63,782 nucleotides of DNA from Schnuerera sp. xch1 (GTDB lineage Bacteria; Bacillota; Clostridia; Tissierellales; Tepidimicrobiaceae), in contig NZ_JAIOUP010000014.1 in NCBI RefSeq assembly GCF_019931165.1, forward strand, positions 1 to 63,782, in the 5' to 3' direction. Shown here piece after piece: positions 44,551-54,565 of the stretch. How positions within the stretch are numbered: position 1 is the first letter of the stretch; every line of letters begins with the position of its first letter. The position numbers and the translations under genes were made by a program. A model generated the notes under the pieces. It searched no databases. It saw nothing but the letters and a program-made list of their open reading frames with translations, and was not told where the DNA came from.

Positions 44551-45627
44551 ATGAAAGAAAATAGAGTAAATAAAGTCCTAGAAGAAATGAAGAAAAATGA
44601 TATTCCCCAGATGATAATATCAGATCCAGCAGCAATATTTTATTTAACAGGAAAATGGATAAATCCTGGAGAAAGACTATTAGCTCTTTATTTAAATATT
44701 AATGGGAATTATAAACTTTTTGTCAATGAATTATTTCCTATTACAGAAGATTTAGGTATAGAAGTCACATGGTTTGATGATACACAAGATGCTGTAGAAA
44801 TTATCTCAAAACATGTAGAAAAAGACGAGGTAATGGGAATAGATAAAAACTGGCCATCAAGATTTTTACTTAGACTTATGGAATTAGGTGGAGGATCAAA
44901 ATTTGTAAATTCATCATTTTTAATAGATCAGGTAAGAATGTGTAAAGATGAAGAAGAAAGAGAATTGATGAGAGAAGCTTCAAGGCTTAATGATAAAGCA
45001 GTAGAAAAATTAATAAAAGTAATATCAAGCGAATTATCAGAAAAGGATTTAGTACAAGAACTTAACAGGATATATGATGAACTTGGAGCAGAAGGATTTT
45101 CCTTTGATCCAATAATAGCCTTTGGTGCCAATGCAGCAGATCCTCATGGAGTACCAGGAAATGTTACTACAAAACCTGGAGATAGCATAGTACTTGATAT
45201 TGGATGTGTAAAGGACTACTATTGTTCAGATATGACTAGAACTGTATTCTATAAAGAAGTATCTGAGAAATCTAAAGAAATATATAATATTGTACTAGAA
45301 GCAAATAAAAAGGCCATAGAAATAATAAAACCTGGGGTAAGATTTTGCGATATAGATGCTGCAGCGAGAGATCATATAGAAAAAGCAGGATATGGCAAAT
45401 ACTTCACTCATAGGACTGGTCACTCTATAGGTGCAGAGGTACACGAATTTGGAGATGTATCTTCAGTTAACACAGATCAAGTAAAACCAGGAATGATATT
45501 CTCTGTTGAGCCAGGAATATATATACCAGGAGAAGTTGGAGTTAGAATTGAAGACTTAGTACTTGTAACAGAGGATGGCCATGAAATATTAAATGATTAT
45601 GATAAGGAATTAATTGTAGTAGAATAA
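44551..45627 (+). CDS. M24 family aminopeptidase (Xaa-Pro peptidase)
   Basis: A 358-residue creatinase/aminopeptidase P-type enzyme. N-terminal creatinase_N (1-125), then the pita-bread fold with metal ligands Asp (SIVLDIGC), Asp ([10 protein letters not shown]), His ([14 protein letters not shown]), Glu (FSVEPGIYI) and Glu (GVRIEDLV). AGGGAGTGGTTTT precedes the ATG. It probably removes N-terminal residues from Xaa-Pro peptides. Monocistronic, before the Trp T-box. Confidence 0.93.
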   Translation: MKENRVNKVLEEMKKNDIPQMIISDPAAIFYLTGKWINPGERLLALYLNINGNYKLFVNELFPITEDLGIEVTWFDDTQDAVEIISKHVEKDEVMGIDKNWPSRFLLRLMELGGGSKFVNSSFLIDQVRMCKDEEERELMREASRLNDKAVEKLIKVISSELSEKDLVQELNRIYDELGAEGFSFDPIIAFGANAADPHGVPGNVTTKPGDSIVLDIGCVKDYYCSDMTRTVFYKEVSEKSKEIYNIVLEANKKAIEIIKPGVRFCDIDAAARDHIEKAGYGKYFTHRTGHSIGAEVHEFGDVSSVNTDQVKPGMIFSVEPGIYIPGEVGVRIEDLVLVTEDGHEILNDYDKELIVVE

Positions 45628-45679
45628 AATAAAAGGTTTACTTTTATAAAAAAATGTATATAATGGAATTAAATATAAT

Positions 45680-45916
45680 CTAACACGTTGATCAGGATTA
45701 GTAGGCATAATAAAGGTCTATCAGCGAATCGGGGATAGTGGAAGCCTGATGATACTATTATGCTGAATGGACCTGAGAGGTAATGTCTGAAATCATAGTA
45801 GGATATTAGGGCTAATCATCCTTAAAAGATTAAAGTGGGCAATATGCCAATTTGAGTGGTACCACGGAAGTAACCCTTTCGTCTCTATATAGAGACGAAA
45901 GGGTTTAATTTTTTCA
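45680..45916 (+). promoter_or_regulatory. T-box riboswitch, specifier TGG (Trp), controls trpS
   Basis: Specifier in GCTGAA-TGG-ACC, with TGG (Trp) at 45768-45770. T-box core GAGTGGTACCACGG at 45854-45867. Terminator: perfect 15-bp repeat AACCCTTTCGTCTCT / AGAGACGAAAGGGTT (45872-45905) followed by TAATTTTTT. Downstream gene is tryptophanyl-tRNA synthetase, matching the specifier codon. Confidence 0.94.
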
Positions 45917-45974
45917 CTAGTATGATTATCTTACAAACTTTATAGAAATATTTGAATTGATAGGAGGTATCAAA

Positions 45975-46967
45975 GTGGGAAAGAAAACCGTATTTAGTGG
46001 AATTCAACCATCAGGTAGTTTAACCATAGGAAATTATATTGGAGCTATAAAGAATTGGATTTCCCTACAGAATGAATATGACTGTTATTATTGTATAGTT
46101 GATTTACATGCTATTACAGTACCTCAGGTACCTAAAGATTTAAGAAAAAATACCTTAGAATTATTGTCTATATATTTGGCTAGTGGGCTCGATCCAGAGA
46201 AGAGCACCATATTTATCCAATCTCATATACCGGCACATGCAGAATTAACTTGGGTACTTAATACCATATCCTATATGGGACAACTAGGTAGGATGACACA
46301 GTATAAAGAAAAATCACAGAGATCAGAAGAAAATTTAAATGCAGGTTTATTTACCTATCCAGTATTGATGGCAGCAGATATACTACTATATCAAACTGAT
46401 TTAGTACCAGTAGGAGAAGATCAAAAGCAACACTTGGAGCTAGCTAGAGATTTAGCAGAGAGATTCAACAATAGATATAGCCCAACATTTAAAGTTCCAG
46501 AACCTTTAATTAAGAAAGAGGGCGCAAAGATTATGAGTCTTCAAAATCCAAAAAGTAAAATGTCCAAATCCGATGAAAATGAAAATGGATATATACTGAT
46601 CCTCGACAAGCCAGATGTTATTAGAAAAAAAGTAAAAAGAGCAGTAACCGATTCCATAGGAAAAGTAAAATATAATGATGAACAATTAGGCATCAAAAAC
46701 CTGATGAATATATACAGCGTATTTTCAGGCGATTCCATACAAGAGATAGAAAACAGATATGGAGGTACTGGATATGGTAAATTTAAAGAAGATGTAGCAG
46801 AAGTAGTAGTAGAAGGATTGACCCCAATTCAGGAAAAATATGATTACTACATGAAAAATAAGGACTATCTAGAAAAAGTATATAAACAAGCAGCGGAAAA
46901 AGCTAACTATATATCCATGAAAACTTTAAGAAAAGTATATAGAAAGGTAGGATTTATACAGAGATAG
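45975..46967 (+). CDS. trpS: Tryptophanyl-tRNA synthetase
   Basis: Charges tRNA-Trp; 330 residues. HIGH-like signature PSGSLTIGNYIGA, KMSKS in SKMSKSDEN, and GEDQKQHLELARDLA. GTG start at 45975 chosen because TAGGAGGTATCAAA is directly upstream. It follows its Trp T-box. Confidence 0.97.
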   Translation: MGKKTVFSGIQPSGSLTIGNYIGAIKNWISLQNEYDCYYCIVDLHAITVPQVPKDLRKNTLELLSIYLASGLDPEKSTIFIQSHIPAHAELTWVLNTISYMGQLGRMTQYKEKSQRSEENLNAGLFTYPVLMAADILLYQTDLVPVGEDQKQHLELARDLAERFNNRYSPTFKVPEPLIKKEGAKIMSLQNPKSKMSKSDENENGYILILDKPDVIRKKVKRAVTDSIGKVKYNDEQLGIKNLMNIYSVFSGDSIQEIENRYGGTGYGKFKEDVAEVVVEGLTPIQEKYDYYMKNKDYLEKVYKQAAEKANYISMKTLRKVYRKVGFIQR

Positions 46968-46990
46968 TTAGATAATTTACGATTAAAACA

Positions 46991-47030
46991 AAGGAATGAT
47001 CTTTCTGACACACAAGGATCATTCCTTATT
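46991..47030 (+). terminator. Terminator after trpS
   Basis: AAGGAATGATC / GATCATTCCTT perfect stem (46991-47001 / 47017-47027) with a 15-nt loop, followed by ATTTG. A short T-tract only; convergent NlpC/P60 gene downstream may share it. Confidence 0.7.
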
Positions 47031-47054
47031 TGACTCTAAAAATTGCAAATTGGA

Positions 47055-48029
47055 TTAAAATACTCTTCTACCATATGAGAAATGCTTACTATAATAACTA
47101 GAAGTAAGATCTGATATAATTACTCCCTTATGCGAAGTACTAGCATGTATAAACTTATTATTTCCTACATATATTCCAGCATGACTAGGTCCAGATTTAT
47201 AAGTATTGCTGAAGATCACCAAATCTCCAACCTGCAAGTTTCCTTTACTAACCTTAGTACCTACACTTGCCTGAGATGAAGAAGAGCGAGGTATACTTAT
47301 ACCATATTGTTTATATACGTAATGAGTGAATCCTGAACAGTCAAAACCACTCGGACTAGAACCACCATATACATAAGATACACCCAGATGTTTTCTTGCT
47401 GTTGCTACAATTCTTTTTCCTATACTACTAGATGTTGATCCGCCTCTACTAGATGTTGGAGCAGGTTTGCGAATTTTTCCACTTAATACACCATTTATAG
47501 TTTTAATGGTTTCAGGTCCAGCTATCCCATCAACTTTAATATTATATTCATCTTGAAAATTCTTAACAGCTTCTTCAGTCATTGAACCATAATAAGTAGT
47601 GCAATTATCTATTTTTAAAAAGCCTAAACTCTTAAGTCTTTCTTGTAAAGCTTGTACATCTTTTCCGGTTAAGTCTTTTTTTAGCACTCGGTTATATTCT
47701 AAAGGTTCATGCTTGTCCAAAACATTCTGTAAAGTTTTAAATGAAGCAGAACCAAAACAACCATCCACACTCAGCCCTTGAGATTTTTGAAAATCCTTTA
47801 CGGCGTTAAAAGTCATATCACCGTAATATGTAGTAGTTTCTTCCAGTTCTAAATAACCTAAATCTTTTAGGTGTTGTTGAAGTACCTGCACATCTTCATG
47901 GGTTATTCCTTTTTTTAGGACTTTATCTCCTAATTCAGCTTGTACTGACATGGGATTTATATATATAGCTCCAGCTATAGTAAAAGCTATCACTGTATTT
48001 TTCAAAGGTTTAATATTTAACATTGTCAA
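47055..48029 (-). CDS. Secreted peptidoglycan endopeptidase, PG-binding x2 + NlpC/P60
   Basis: A 324-residue exported hydrolase. Signal peptide (NTVIAFTIAGAIYINPMSVQA), then two peptidoglycan-binding repeats: VQVLQQHLKDLGYLELEETT and VQALQERLKSLGFLKIDNCT. A Ser-rich linker leads to NlpC/P60 with the catalytic Cys in GFDCSGFTHYVYKQYG, His in GPSHAGIYVGNN and third polar residue in FIHAS. It cleaves D-Glu-dibasic amino-acid bonds in stem peptides. Start either TTG 48029 (GGAGC at ideal spacing) or ATG 48023; I list the first. Confidence 0.93.
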   Translation of the reverse strand: MTMLNIKPLKNTVIAFTIAGAIYINPMSVQAELGDKVLKKGITHEDVQVLQQHLKDLGYLELEETTTYYGDMTFNAVKDFQKSQGLSVDGCFGSASFKTLQNVLDKHEPLEYNRVLKKDLTGKDVQALQERLKSLGFLKIDNCTTYYGSMTEEAVKNFQDEYNIKVDGIAGPETIKTINGVLSGKIRKPAPTSSRGGSTSSSIGKRIVATARKHLGVSYVYGGSSPSGFDCSGFTHYVYKQYGISIPRSSSSQASVGTKVSKGNLQVGDLVIFSNTYKSGPSHAGIYVGNNKFIHASTSHKGVIISDLTSSYYSKHFSYGRRVF

Positions 48030-48144
48030 ATCAGCTCCTTTTTTGTCATTTTAACTTACATGTTTTAGTATATATTATAATTAAGAATAAGAAAAGAGGA
48101 AAATGTAACTAATTTGTAACTTATTTATGCATTTCAAAATTTAG

Positions 48145-48180
48145 AAACGATATTGATTGTTTAAACAACCAATATCGTTT
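48145..48180. terminator. Long inverted repeat terminator between NlpC/P60 and SBP genes
   Basis: AAACGATATTG / CAATATCGTTT flank an inner palindrome TTGTTTAAACAA; total 36 bp. It lies directly downstream of the minus-strand solute-binding protein gene, so it probably terminates that gene. Confidence 0.65.
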
Positions 48181-48189
48181 CCACTGTTT

Positions 48190-49206
48190 TTACTCTAATT
48201 TAATATTTTTCATCGCATTTTCAGCAAATGTAGTTATAACTATTTCATCATAATCTGCTCTTTGATCTAATTCTCCTGCCATTTCCATTATTTCCATCAG
48301 ATGGTCTAATCCTTCTTCTGATATTATAGGATCTGGTTTCCAACTATCCTGATCCCTATATCTTTCTATAAGTGATACCAATATATCATCTTCAGTGTCT
48401 GGGAAATATGGTTTTACTACCTTAGCAATTTCCTCTAGAGAATGATTTTGTACCCATAGCATACCTTTATATAATGCATTTGTAAATGATTGGATTAGCT
48501 CAGGATCTTCTTCAATTGTACTTTTTAGTGCAGAATAACATGTATAAGGAATATATCCTCCTTCTCTACCTATTGATGCAACAACATATCCCTTGCCTTC
48601 CTTTTCTAAACTAGAAGCTACAGGTTCGAATAGAGAAACATACTCACCTTCGCCACCAACAAATGCTCCTGATAGTACATCAAATTGTACATCAGTTCTT
48701 AGATTTACATTTTCTCCTGGTGTCAATCCATGTTTTTTGATAACATATTCTAAAGTCATGTAAGGTACTCCACCTTTTCTTCCTCCAAGGACTTCCTTCC
48801 CCTCAAGTTTATCCCATGTAAAGTTTGGATCAGGCTCTCTTCCTACAAGGAAAGAACCGTCTCGTTGAGTTAATTGTGCAAAGTTAATAGCATAATTTCC
48901 CCTACCTTCATTATAAACGTATATTGAAGCTTCAGGTCCCATGAATCCAATATCAGCTTCACCGCTTAGTAGAGCTGCCATAACCTTGTCTGCACCTTTT
49001 CCATCAGCAATCTCAACATCCAATCCTTCTTCTTCAAAGAACCCCTGAGCTAAAGCTACATATTGTGGAGTGTAAAATAATGAATGGGTTACTTCTACTA
49101 GTGTAATTTTTCTTAGTTTCTTATTTTGTTGACAACCAGTTAATACAGTAACCATTAATAAAGTCAGTAACAAAATCAATGAAATTACTTTAAAAACCTT
49201 TGACAT
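48190..49206 (-). CDS. Orphan ABC-transporter solute-binding lipoprotein (NMT1/SsuA-like)
   Basis: A 338-residue lipoprotein. Lipobox VLTGC, then the NMT1-like fold: EVTHSLFYTPQYVALAQGFF, GADKVMAALLSGEADIGFMG and GGVPYMTLEYVIKKHGL. Relatives bind sulphonates, nitrate or thiamine pyrimidine precursors. No ABC permease or ATPase gene is next to it in the window, so it is an orphan. RBS AGAGGTGATGGG precedes the ATG. Ligand not determined. Confidence 0.85.
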   Translation of the reverse strand: MSKVFKVISLILLLTLLMVTVLTGCQQNKKLRKITLVEVTHSLFYTPQYVALAQGFFEEEGLDVEIADGKGADKVMAALLSGEADIGFMGPEASIYVYNEGRGNYAINFAQLTQRDGSFLVGREPDPNFTWDKLEGKEVLGGRKGGVPYMTLEYVIKKHGLTPGENVNLRTDVQFDVLSGAFVGGEGEYVSLFEPVASSLEKEGKGYVVASIGREGGYIPYTCYSALKSTIEEDPELIQSFTNALYKGMLWVQNHSLEEIAKVVKPYFPDTEDDILVSLIERYRDQDSWKPDPIISEEGLDHLMEIMEMAGELDQRADYDEIVITTFAENAMKNIKLE

Positions 49207-49318
49207 CCCATCACCTCTGTAATATTATAAAAATAATAAGTATCGTTATATAGTTATAATATTCTAGTCGTATGTTTTGGTGACTAAACTATATTAATAA
49301 TTGAAAAGAGGGCTTAAT

Positions 49319-49858
49319 GTGAACATTCCTAACATATTAACTGTACTTAGAGTTATTTTGGTGCCAATGTATTTATACTTTTTTTTCAATAGCGAGAATA
49401 ACAGCCTACTCTATTCAGGAATAATATTTATAATAGCAGGATTAACAGATGCTCTAGATGGTCGCATAGCACGTAAATATAATTTGACTTCAAAAGTAGG
49501 AGCTGCTTTGGACCCTCTTGCAGATAAGTTAATGACTTTTGCTGTACTCATCAGTTTTACCATAGGAAAATTAATTCCATCTTGGGTATTATTGATTCTT
49601 GGAGCAAAAGAAATATTGATGATTACAGGCGGATTAATTCTTTATTTATTCAAAGGTAATAAGGTATTACCATCCAATAAATTTGGCAAAGGTGCTACAA
49701 TTTCCTTTTATGTTGCTATATTAGCAATTGTACTGGATATATCTTTCTTCAGTTTACAAGAAGTATTAATTATAATCACAGTATCATTAAATGTAATAGC
49801 TTTTATGAATTATTTAAGAATTTTCCTATCCAAGGATAAAGAAGAAGACTTTCTGTAA
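49319..49858 (+). CDS. pgsA: CDP-diacylglycerol-glycerol-3-phosphate 3-phosphatidyltransferase
   Basis: Makes phosphatidylglycerol phosphate; 179 residues. CDP-alcohol phosphotransferase motif DALDGRIARKYNLTSKVGAA continuing to LDPLADK (D-x2-D-G-x2-A-R-x8-G-x3-D-x3-D) is intact; three or more TM helices follow. GTG start at 49319 with GAGGG upstream. Located before the valS T-box, an ordinary context. Confidence 0.93.
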   Translation: MNIPNILTVLRVILVPMYLYFFFNSENNSLLYSGIIFIIAGLTDALDGRIARKYNLTSKVGAALDPLADKLMTFAVLISFTIGKLIPSWVLLILGAKEILMITGGLILYLFKGNKVLPSNKFGKGATISFYVAILAIVLDISFFSLQEVLIIITVSLNVIAFMNYLRIFLSKDKEEDFL

Positions 49859-49909
49859 AACTATATTGACAAGAAATAACTTTGTATATATAATATTGAT
49901 AATAATTTT

Positions 49910-50155
49910 ATATTAAGCTATGAAGAAGAGGAGTAAGTTAATATCCTATATAGAGAAAAAAGTCCAAAGGCTGAAAGACTTTTTTAGTCAATATTTACTG
50001 AAGGTAGCTTCTGAGCATTTGAGCTGAATGTATAGTAGGCTTAAACGGCAATGCCGTTAAAATCTGCAAGAGTCATAATATTTTTTATTATGGAATTAAG
50101 GTGGTACCGCGAATATTACCCTTCGTCCTTGACAATTAAGGACGAAGGGTTTTTA
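49910..50155 (+). promoter_or_regulatory. T-box riboswitch, specifier GTA (Val), controls valS
   Basis: Specifier in CTGAAG-GTA-GC, with GTA (Val) at 50004-50006. T-box core AAGGTGGTACCGCG at 50098-50111. Terminator ACCCTTCGTCCTT / AAGGACGAAGGGT (50118-50150) followed by TTTTAAA. Downstream is valyl-tRNA synthetase, matching the specifier. The specifier is followed by GC rather than the usual ACC. Confidence 0.93.
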
Positions 50156-50233
50156 AATTGTAAATTGTGTAATTAGTGACATTTTCAAGATCTGTGAAGC
50201 ATTACAACATACAAAAAATTAGGAGGTAAAAAG

Positions 50234-52882
50234 ATGATTGAGAATTTATCAAAAACATATAACCCTAAAGACTTTGAAGATAGATTATATGATTTTTGGA
50301 ACAAAAATGAATATTTTAAAGCAGAAGTAAATAGAGATAAAAAGCCATATACCATCATGATGCCCCCACCAAATGTAACAGGGAATCTTCATATGGGGCA
50401 TGCATTGAATAATACAATACAGGATATCCTTATTCGATGGAAGAGAATGCAAGGCTATGAAGCCTTATGGCAGCCAGGAACTGACCATGCAAGTATCTCT
50501 ACAGAAGCAAAAGTAGTAGAAAAGATAAGAAAACAAGGGAAAAATAAGGATGATCTTGGACGAGAAGGATTTATTCAAGAGGCTTGGGATTGGACCAGGA
50601 AATACGGTGGAAATATAAACAATCAGCTTGAAAAGTTAGGTGTTTCATGCGATTGGAGCAAGAAAAGATTTACCTTAGATGAAGGTTTAAGCGATGCAGT
50701 TGAAGAGGTATTTATTAAACTATACGACAAAGGGTTAATATACAGAGGAGACAGAATAATAAATTGGTGTCCGAATTGTGAGACTGCTATATCAGATGCA
50801 GAAGTGGAACATGAAGATACTAAAGGACATATTTGGTATGTAAGATATCCGTTAAAGGATGAAGATGGATATATAACAATAGCTACCACAAGGCCGGAAA
50901 CAATATTAGGCGATTTAGCCATAGCTGTACATCCGGAAGATGACAGATATAAGGATTTAGTTGGCAAGATTGCTATACTACCATTAGTAGGCAGAGAGAT
51001 ACCAATAATAGCTGACGAATATGTAGAGATGGAATTTGGTACTGGGGCAGTTAAGATAACCCCATCTCATGATCCTAATGACTTTGAAGTAGGAGAAAGA
51101 CATGAATTGGGACAATGCAAGATATTAACTGATGATGCTAGAATAAATGAAAATGGTGGTAAATATAATGGATTGGATAGATATGAGGCAAGAAAGAAGA
51201 TAATAGAAGACTTAGAAGAACAGGATTATCTAGTTGAAGTAAAAGACCATGATCACAGCATAGGTCATTGTGAAAGATGTAAAACAACAGTTGAGCCAAT
51301 AATATCAAAACAATGGTTTGTAGATATGAAACCACTAGCAGAGCCTGCACTAAAAGCGTATAATGAAGGAAAATTAAACTTTATTCCTAAAAGATTCGGG
51401 AAGATATATACCCATTGGTTAGAAAATATAAGAGATTGGTGTATTTCTAGGCAGCTATGGTGGGGGCATAGATTACCAGTTTATTATTGCGAAGACTGCG
51501 ATGAAATAATGGTTTCTAAAGAAAAACCAAAAAGATGTACTAAATGTAACAGTACCAATATACATCAAGACCCGGACACATTGGACACTTGGTTTTCATC
51601 AGCATTATGGCCATTTTCAACATTAGGTTGGCCTGAAAACACAGAGGAATTGAATTATTTCTTTCCAACAGATGTATTGATTACAGGTTATGATATCATA
51701 TTCTTCTGGGTTGTAAGGATGGTATTTTCAAGTATAGAACAGATGGGGGAAGTACCATTTAAAGATGTATTTTTGACAGGACTTGTAAGGGATTCTCAAG
51801 GTAGAAAGATGAGTAAATCTTTAGGAAATGGTATAGATCCGCTAGATGTTATTGATGAATATGGTGCAGATGCACTAAGATTTACTCTTGTTACTGGAAA
51901 TACTCCAGGAAATGATATGCGTTTTTATATGGAAAGAGTCGAAGCAAACAGAAACTTTGCAAATAAATTATGGAATGCCACTAGGTTTGTACTCATGAAT
52001 CTGGATGAAAAGATATCAATGGAAACAATTGATAAAGAACTATTAGAGGAAGAAGATAGATGGATAATATCAAGAATAAATAGTGTTATCAAGGAAGTAA
52101 CGGAAAACCTCGAAAAATATGAAATAGGTTTAGCAGCTCAAAAGATCTATGAATTTATTTGGGATGAGTACTGTGACTGGTATATAGAAATGGTTAAACC
52201 TAGATTATATGGTGATAGCATTGAAAGTAAGGAAACAGCAGAAAAGGTACTTCTATATGTTCTAGAAAATACACTAAAATTGTTGCATCCATTCATGCCT
52301 TTTATCACTGAAGAGATATGGCAACACTTACCTGGAAGAGAGAAGCCTTTAATTATCAGTCAGTGGTCAGACTATAATGAAGAAGATACTAATAGGGAAG
52401 CTGAAAAAAAAATGGCATTTATCATGAAAGCGATAAAGGGAATAAGAAATGCAAGACAAGAGATGAATATTGCTCTCTCTAAAAAAGCCTCTCTTATGTT
52501 TGTAACTAAGGATGAAACTATAAAGGATATAATAGATTATGGTAAGAGATACTTCATTAACTTAGCAAGTGCCGATGACATTATAATTCAAGAAAACAAA
52601 GAAGGGTTAGGAGAAAATAACCTATCAGTGGTACTAGATAGATGTGAAGTATTTATTCCATTAAAAGATTTAATAGATTTTGATAAGGAAATTGAAAGAT
52701 TGGAAAGGGAAAAGGAAAAATTGGATTCGGAATTAAAAAGAGTAAGAGGTAAGCTTTCAAATGAAGGATTTGTAAACAAAGCACCAGAACAAGTTGTAGC
52801 AAAAGAAAGAGAAAAAGAAAAGAAATATGAAAACATGATGAAGAAAGTATTAGAAAGACTTAAAGGTTTAAAATCCAATTAA
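50234..52882 (+). CDS. valS: Valyl-tRNA synthetase
   Basis: Class I synthetase, 882 residues. HIGH block [17 protein letters not shown], editing domain with [19 protein letters not shown], zinc-like [25 protein letters not shown] in [11 protein letters not shown], and the C-terminal coiled-coil arm starting around [31 protein letters not shown] precedes ATG. It follows the Val T-box and is followed 8-26 bp later by folC, so folC is likely co-transcribed. Confidence 0.98.
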   Translation: MIENLSKTYNPKDFEDRLYDFWNKNEYFKAEVNRDKKPYTIMMPPPNVTGNLHMGHALNNTIQDILIRWKRMQGYEALWQPGTDHASISTEAKVVEKIRKQGKNKDDLGREGFIQEAWDWTRKYGGNINNQLEKLGVSCDWSKKRFTLDEGLSDAVEEVFIKLYDKGLIYRGDRIINWCPNCETAISDAEVEHEDTKGHIWYVRYPLKDEDGYITIATTRPETILGDLAIAVHPEDDRYKDLVGKIAILPLVGREIPIIADEYVEMEFGTGAVKITPSHDPNDFEVGERHELGQCKILTDDARINENGGKYNGLDRYEARKKIIEDLEEQDYLVEVKDHDHSIGHCERCKTTVEPIISKQWFVDMKPLAEPALKAYNEGKLNFIPKRFGKIYTHWLENIRDWCISRQLWWGHRLPVYYCEDCDEIMVSKEKPKRCTKCNSTNIHQDPDTLDTWFSSALWPFSTLGWPENTEELNYFFPTDVLITGYDIIFFWVVRMVFSSIEQMGEVPFKDVFLTGLVRDSQGRKMSKSLGNGIDPLDVIDEYGADALRFTLVTGNTPGNDMRFYMERVEANRNFANKLWNATRFVLMNLDEKISMETIDKELLEEEDRWIISRINSVIKEVTENLEKYEIGLAAQKIYEFIWDEYCDWYIEMVKPRLYGDSIESKETAEKVLLYVLENTLKLLHPFMPFITEEIWQHLPGREKPLIISQWSDYNEEDTNREAEKKMAFIMKAIKGIRNARQEMNIALSKKASLMFVTKDETIKDIIDYGKRYFINLASADDIIIQENKEGLGENNLSVVLDRCEVFIPLKDLIDFDKEIERLEREKEKLDSELKRVRGKLSNEGFVNKAPEQVVAKEREKEKKYENMMKKVLERLKGLKSN

Positions 52883-52907
52883 TATTAACATGAGACGAGG
52901 GGTCGAA

Positions 52908-54203
52908 GTGAATTATATAGAGGCATTAAATTATATAAATGATAAGAATAAATTTGGGTCAAGATTAGGACTGGATACAATAGACAGACTGCTAAACTTA
53001 CTCGGTAATCCTCATATGGGAATGAAATATATTCATTTAGCAGGTACTAATGGTAAAGGTTCCACTGCAGCATTTGTAGCAAATATATTGAAGGAATCAG
53101 ACTATAAGGTAGGATTGTTTACTTCGCCATATTTGGAAAGGTTTAATGAGAGAATTTCTATTAATGGAGCAGATATACCTGATGAAAGGTTAGCGGACAT
53201 AACAAAGAGAATTAAGGATAGAATTCAAATTATGTTAGAAGAAGGATATGAACACCCAACTACTTTTGAAATAGTAACTACCATTGCTTTTGTATATTTT
53301 AATGAAGAGAATGTTGATTATGTTGTATTAGAAGTTGGATTAGGTGGAAGAGCTGACTCTACAAATGTGATAAAAGATTCCTTAATTTCTATTATAACCA
53401 CCATAGATTATGACCATATGGATGTATTAGGACATACACTAGGAAAGATTGCATATGAAAAAGGTGGAATAATAAAGGATAATGGTCTAGTATTATCCTA
53501 TACTCAGGAAAAAGAGGCAATAGATGTTATAAAGGAAATCTCTGCTGACAAAGAGGCAGAACTAATAGTGTGTCCTATGAAAAGTGTGGAAATAGTAAAT
53601 TTAACTAAACATGGTGGAGTATTTAATTTCAAATATAATGACAAGGAATTTAAGAATATAGAAATTAGTTTGTTAGGAAAACATCAGACTTATAATGCTG
53701 CTTTAGCACTAACGGCAGTATTGATACTAAAGGAAAAAGGGTTAGTCAATGCAACCGAAGATAATATACGAGATGGACTAAAAAACACAAAATGGCCAGG
53801 GAGAATGGAGATACTAAAAAAAGCTCCTACATTTATGATTGATGGAGCCCACAACATTCAGGGAATAAGATCATTAGTTGAGAGCTTAAAGGGATTTGAA
53901 TACAATAGATTAATACTTGGAACAGCAATTCTGAAGGATAAAGACGTGGAACATATGGTAGAGATGTTAACTCCTATGGCTGATGAAATAATAGTTACAG
54001 AAGTTAATATGTCTAGAAAGATGGAAGCAGAAGACCTAGAAAGAATAATAAATAAATATAATAAAAATACTCACATAGAAAAGGACAATGAAAAAGCCAT
54101 AGATAAAGCCTATGAATTAGCTGACAATGATGACTTAATAGTGTTTGCTGGATCTTTATATTTAATAGGTAATATAAGAAGGATTTTGCTCAATAATTAC
54201 TAG
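52908..54203 (+). CDS. folC: Folylpolyglutamate/dihydrofolate synthase
   Basis: Adds glutamate to folates; Mur-ligase fold, 431 residues. P-loop GTNGKGSTAAFVANIL, omega-loop SPYLERFNERISINGADI, ATP-binding VLEVGLGGRADSTNVI, and C-terminal PGRMEILKKAPTFMIDGAHN. GTG start at 52908 with GAGGGG upstream (ATG 52890 has no ribosome site). Lies directly after valS, so shares its T-box promoter at least in part. Confidence 0.95.
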   Translation: MNYIEALNYINDKNKFGSRLGLDTIDRLLNLLGNPHMGMKYIHLAGTNGKGSTAAFVANILKESDYKVGLFTSPYLERFNERISINGADIPDERLADITKRIKDRIQIMLEEGYEHPTTFEIVTTIAFVYFNEENVDYVVLEVGLGGRADSTNVIKDSLISIITTIDYDHMDVLGHTLGKIAYEKGGIIKDNGLVLSYTQEKEAIDVIKEISADKEAELIVCPMKSVEIVNLTKHGGVFNFKYNDKEFKNIEISLLGKHQTYNAALALTAVLILKEKGLVNATEDNIRDGLKNTKWPGRMEILKKAPTFMIDGAHNIQGIRSLVESLKGFEYNRLILGTAILKDKDVEHMVEMLTPMADEIIVTEVNMSRKMEAEDLERIINKYNKNTHIEKDNEKAIDKAYELADNDDLIVFAGSLYLIGNIRRILLNNY

Positions 54204-54210
54204 TTATAAG

Positions 54211-54260
54211 TAACCCTTCCATAGAATATACATTATTATATATTCTATAGGAGGGTTTTT
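54211..54260 (+). terminator. Terminator after folC, whose right arm contains the next gene's ribosome site
   Basis: AACCCTTCC-ATAGAATATA / TATATTCTAT-AGGAGGGTT (54212-54254; one or two mismatches) is followed by TTTTT. GGAGGG for the gene at 54262 lies in the right arm, and the T-run lies between ribosome site and ATG. Either the 74-residue gene needs read-through, or the hairpin hides its ribosome site. Confidence 0.7.
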
Positions 54261-54261
54261 T

Positions 54262-54486
54262 ATGAATAATGTAAAGTTTTATCCTTACAAGTCAATGGGA
54301 GACGGAGAGCTAATAGATATTACTATAAAGGAAATGGATAGATTAAAATTGTTAGAAAAAGCTGGTTACTTTGAGCAATGGAAGAGAAAACTGACTACAG
54401 TAGATTTACTGATACAGGAAATAAAAAGAAGAAAATTATATATAGAAAAACCTTTTTTGATAAAAAGAATATTTGATGAAAAATGA
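54262..54486 (+). CDS. Small conserved-looking cytosolic protein, unknown
   Basis: A 74-residue, very basic and amphipathic protein (KFYPYKSMGDGELIDITIKE at the start; LLIQEIKRRKLYIEKPF in the middle). ATG follows GGAGGG with the terminator T-run in between. I do not recognise a family; it shows no TM helix or signal peptide. Its position directly after folC with its ribosome site within the terminator hairpin is the most unusual feature. Confidence 0.6.
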   Translation: MNNVKFYPYKSMGDGELIDITIKEMDRLKLLEKAGYFEQWKRKLTTVDLLIQEIKRRKLYIEKPFLIKRIFDEK

Positions 54487-54565
54487 AAGAATAATTTAGT
54501 GTTTTTCATCACCTCTGACTACTATAAAGCATAGATTAACTTATATAGCAGTTGGAGGTGATAAA

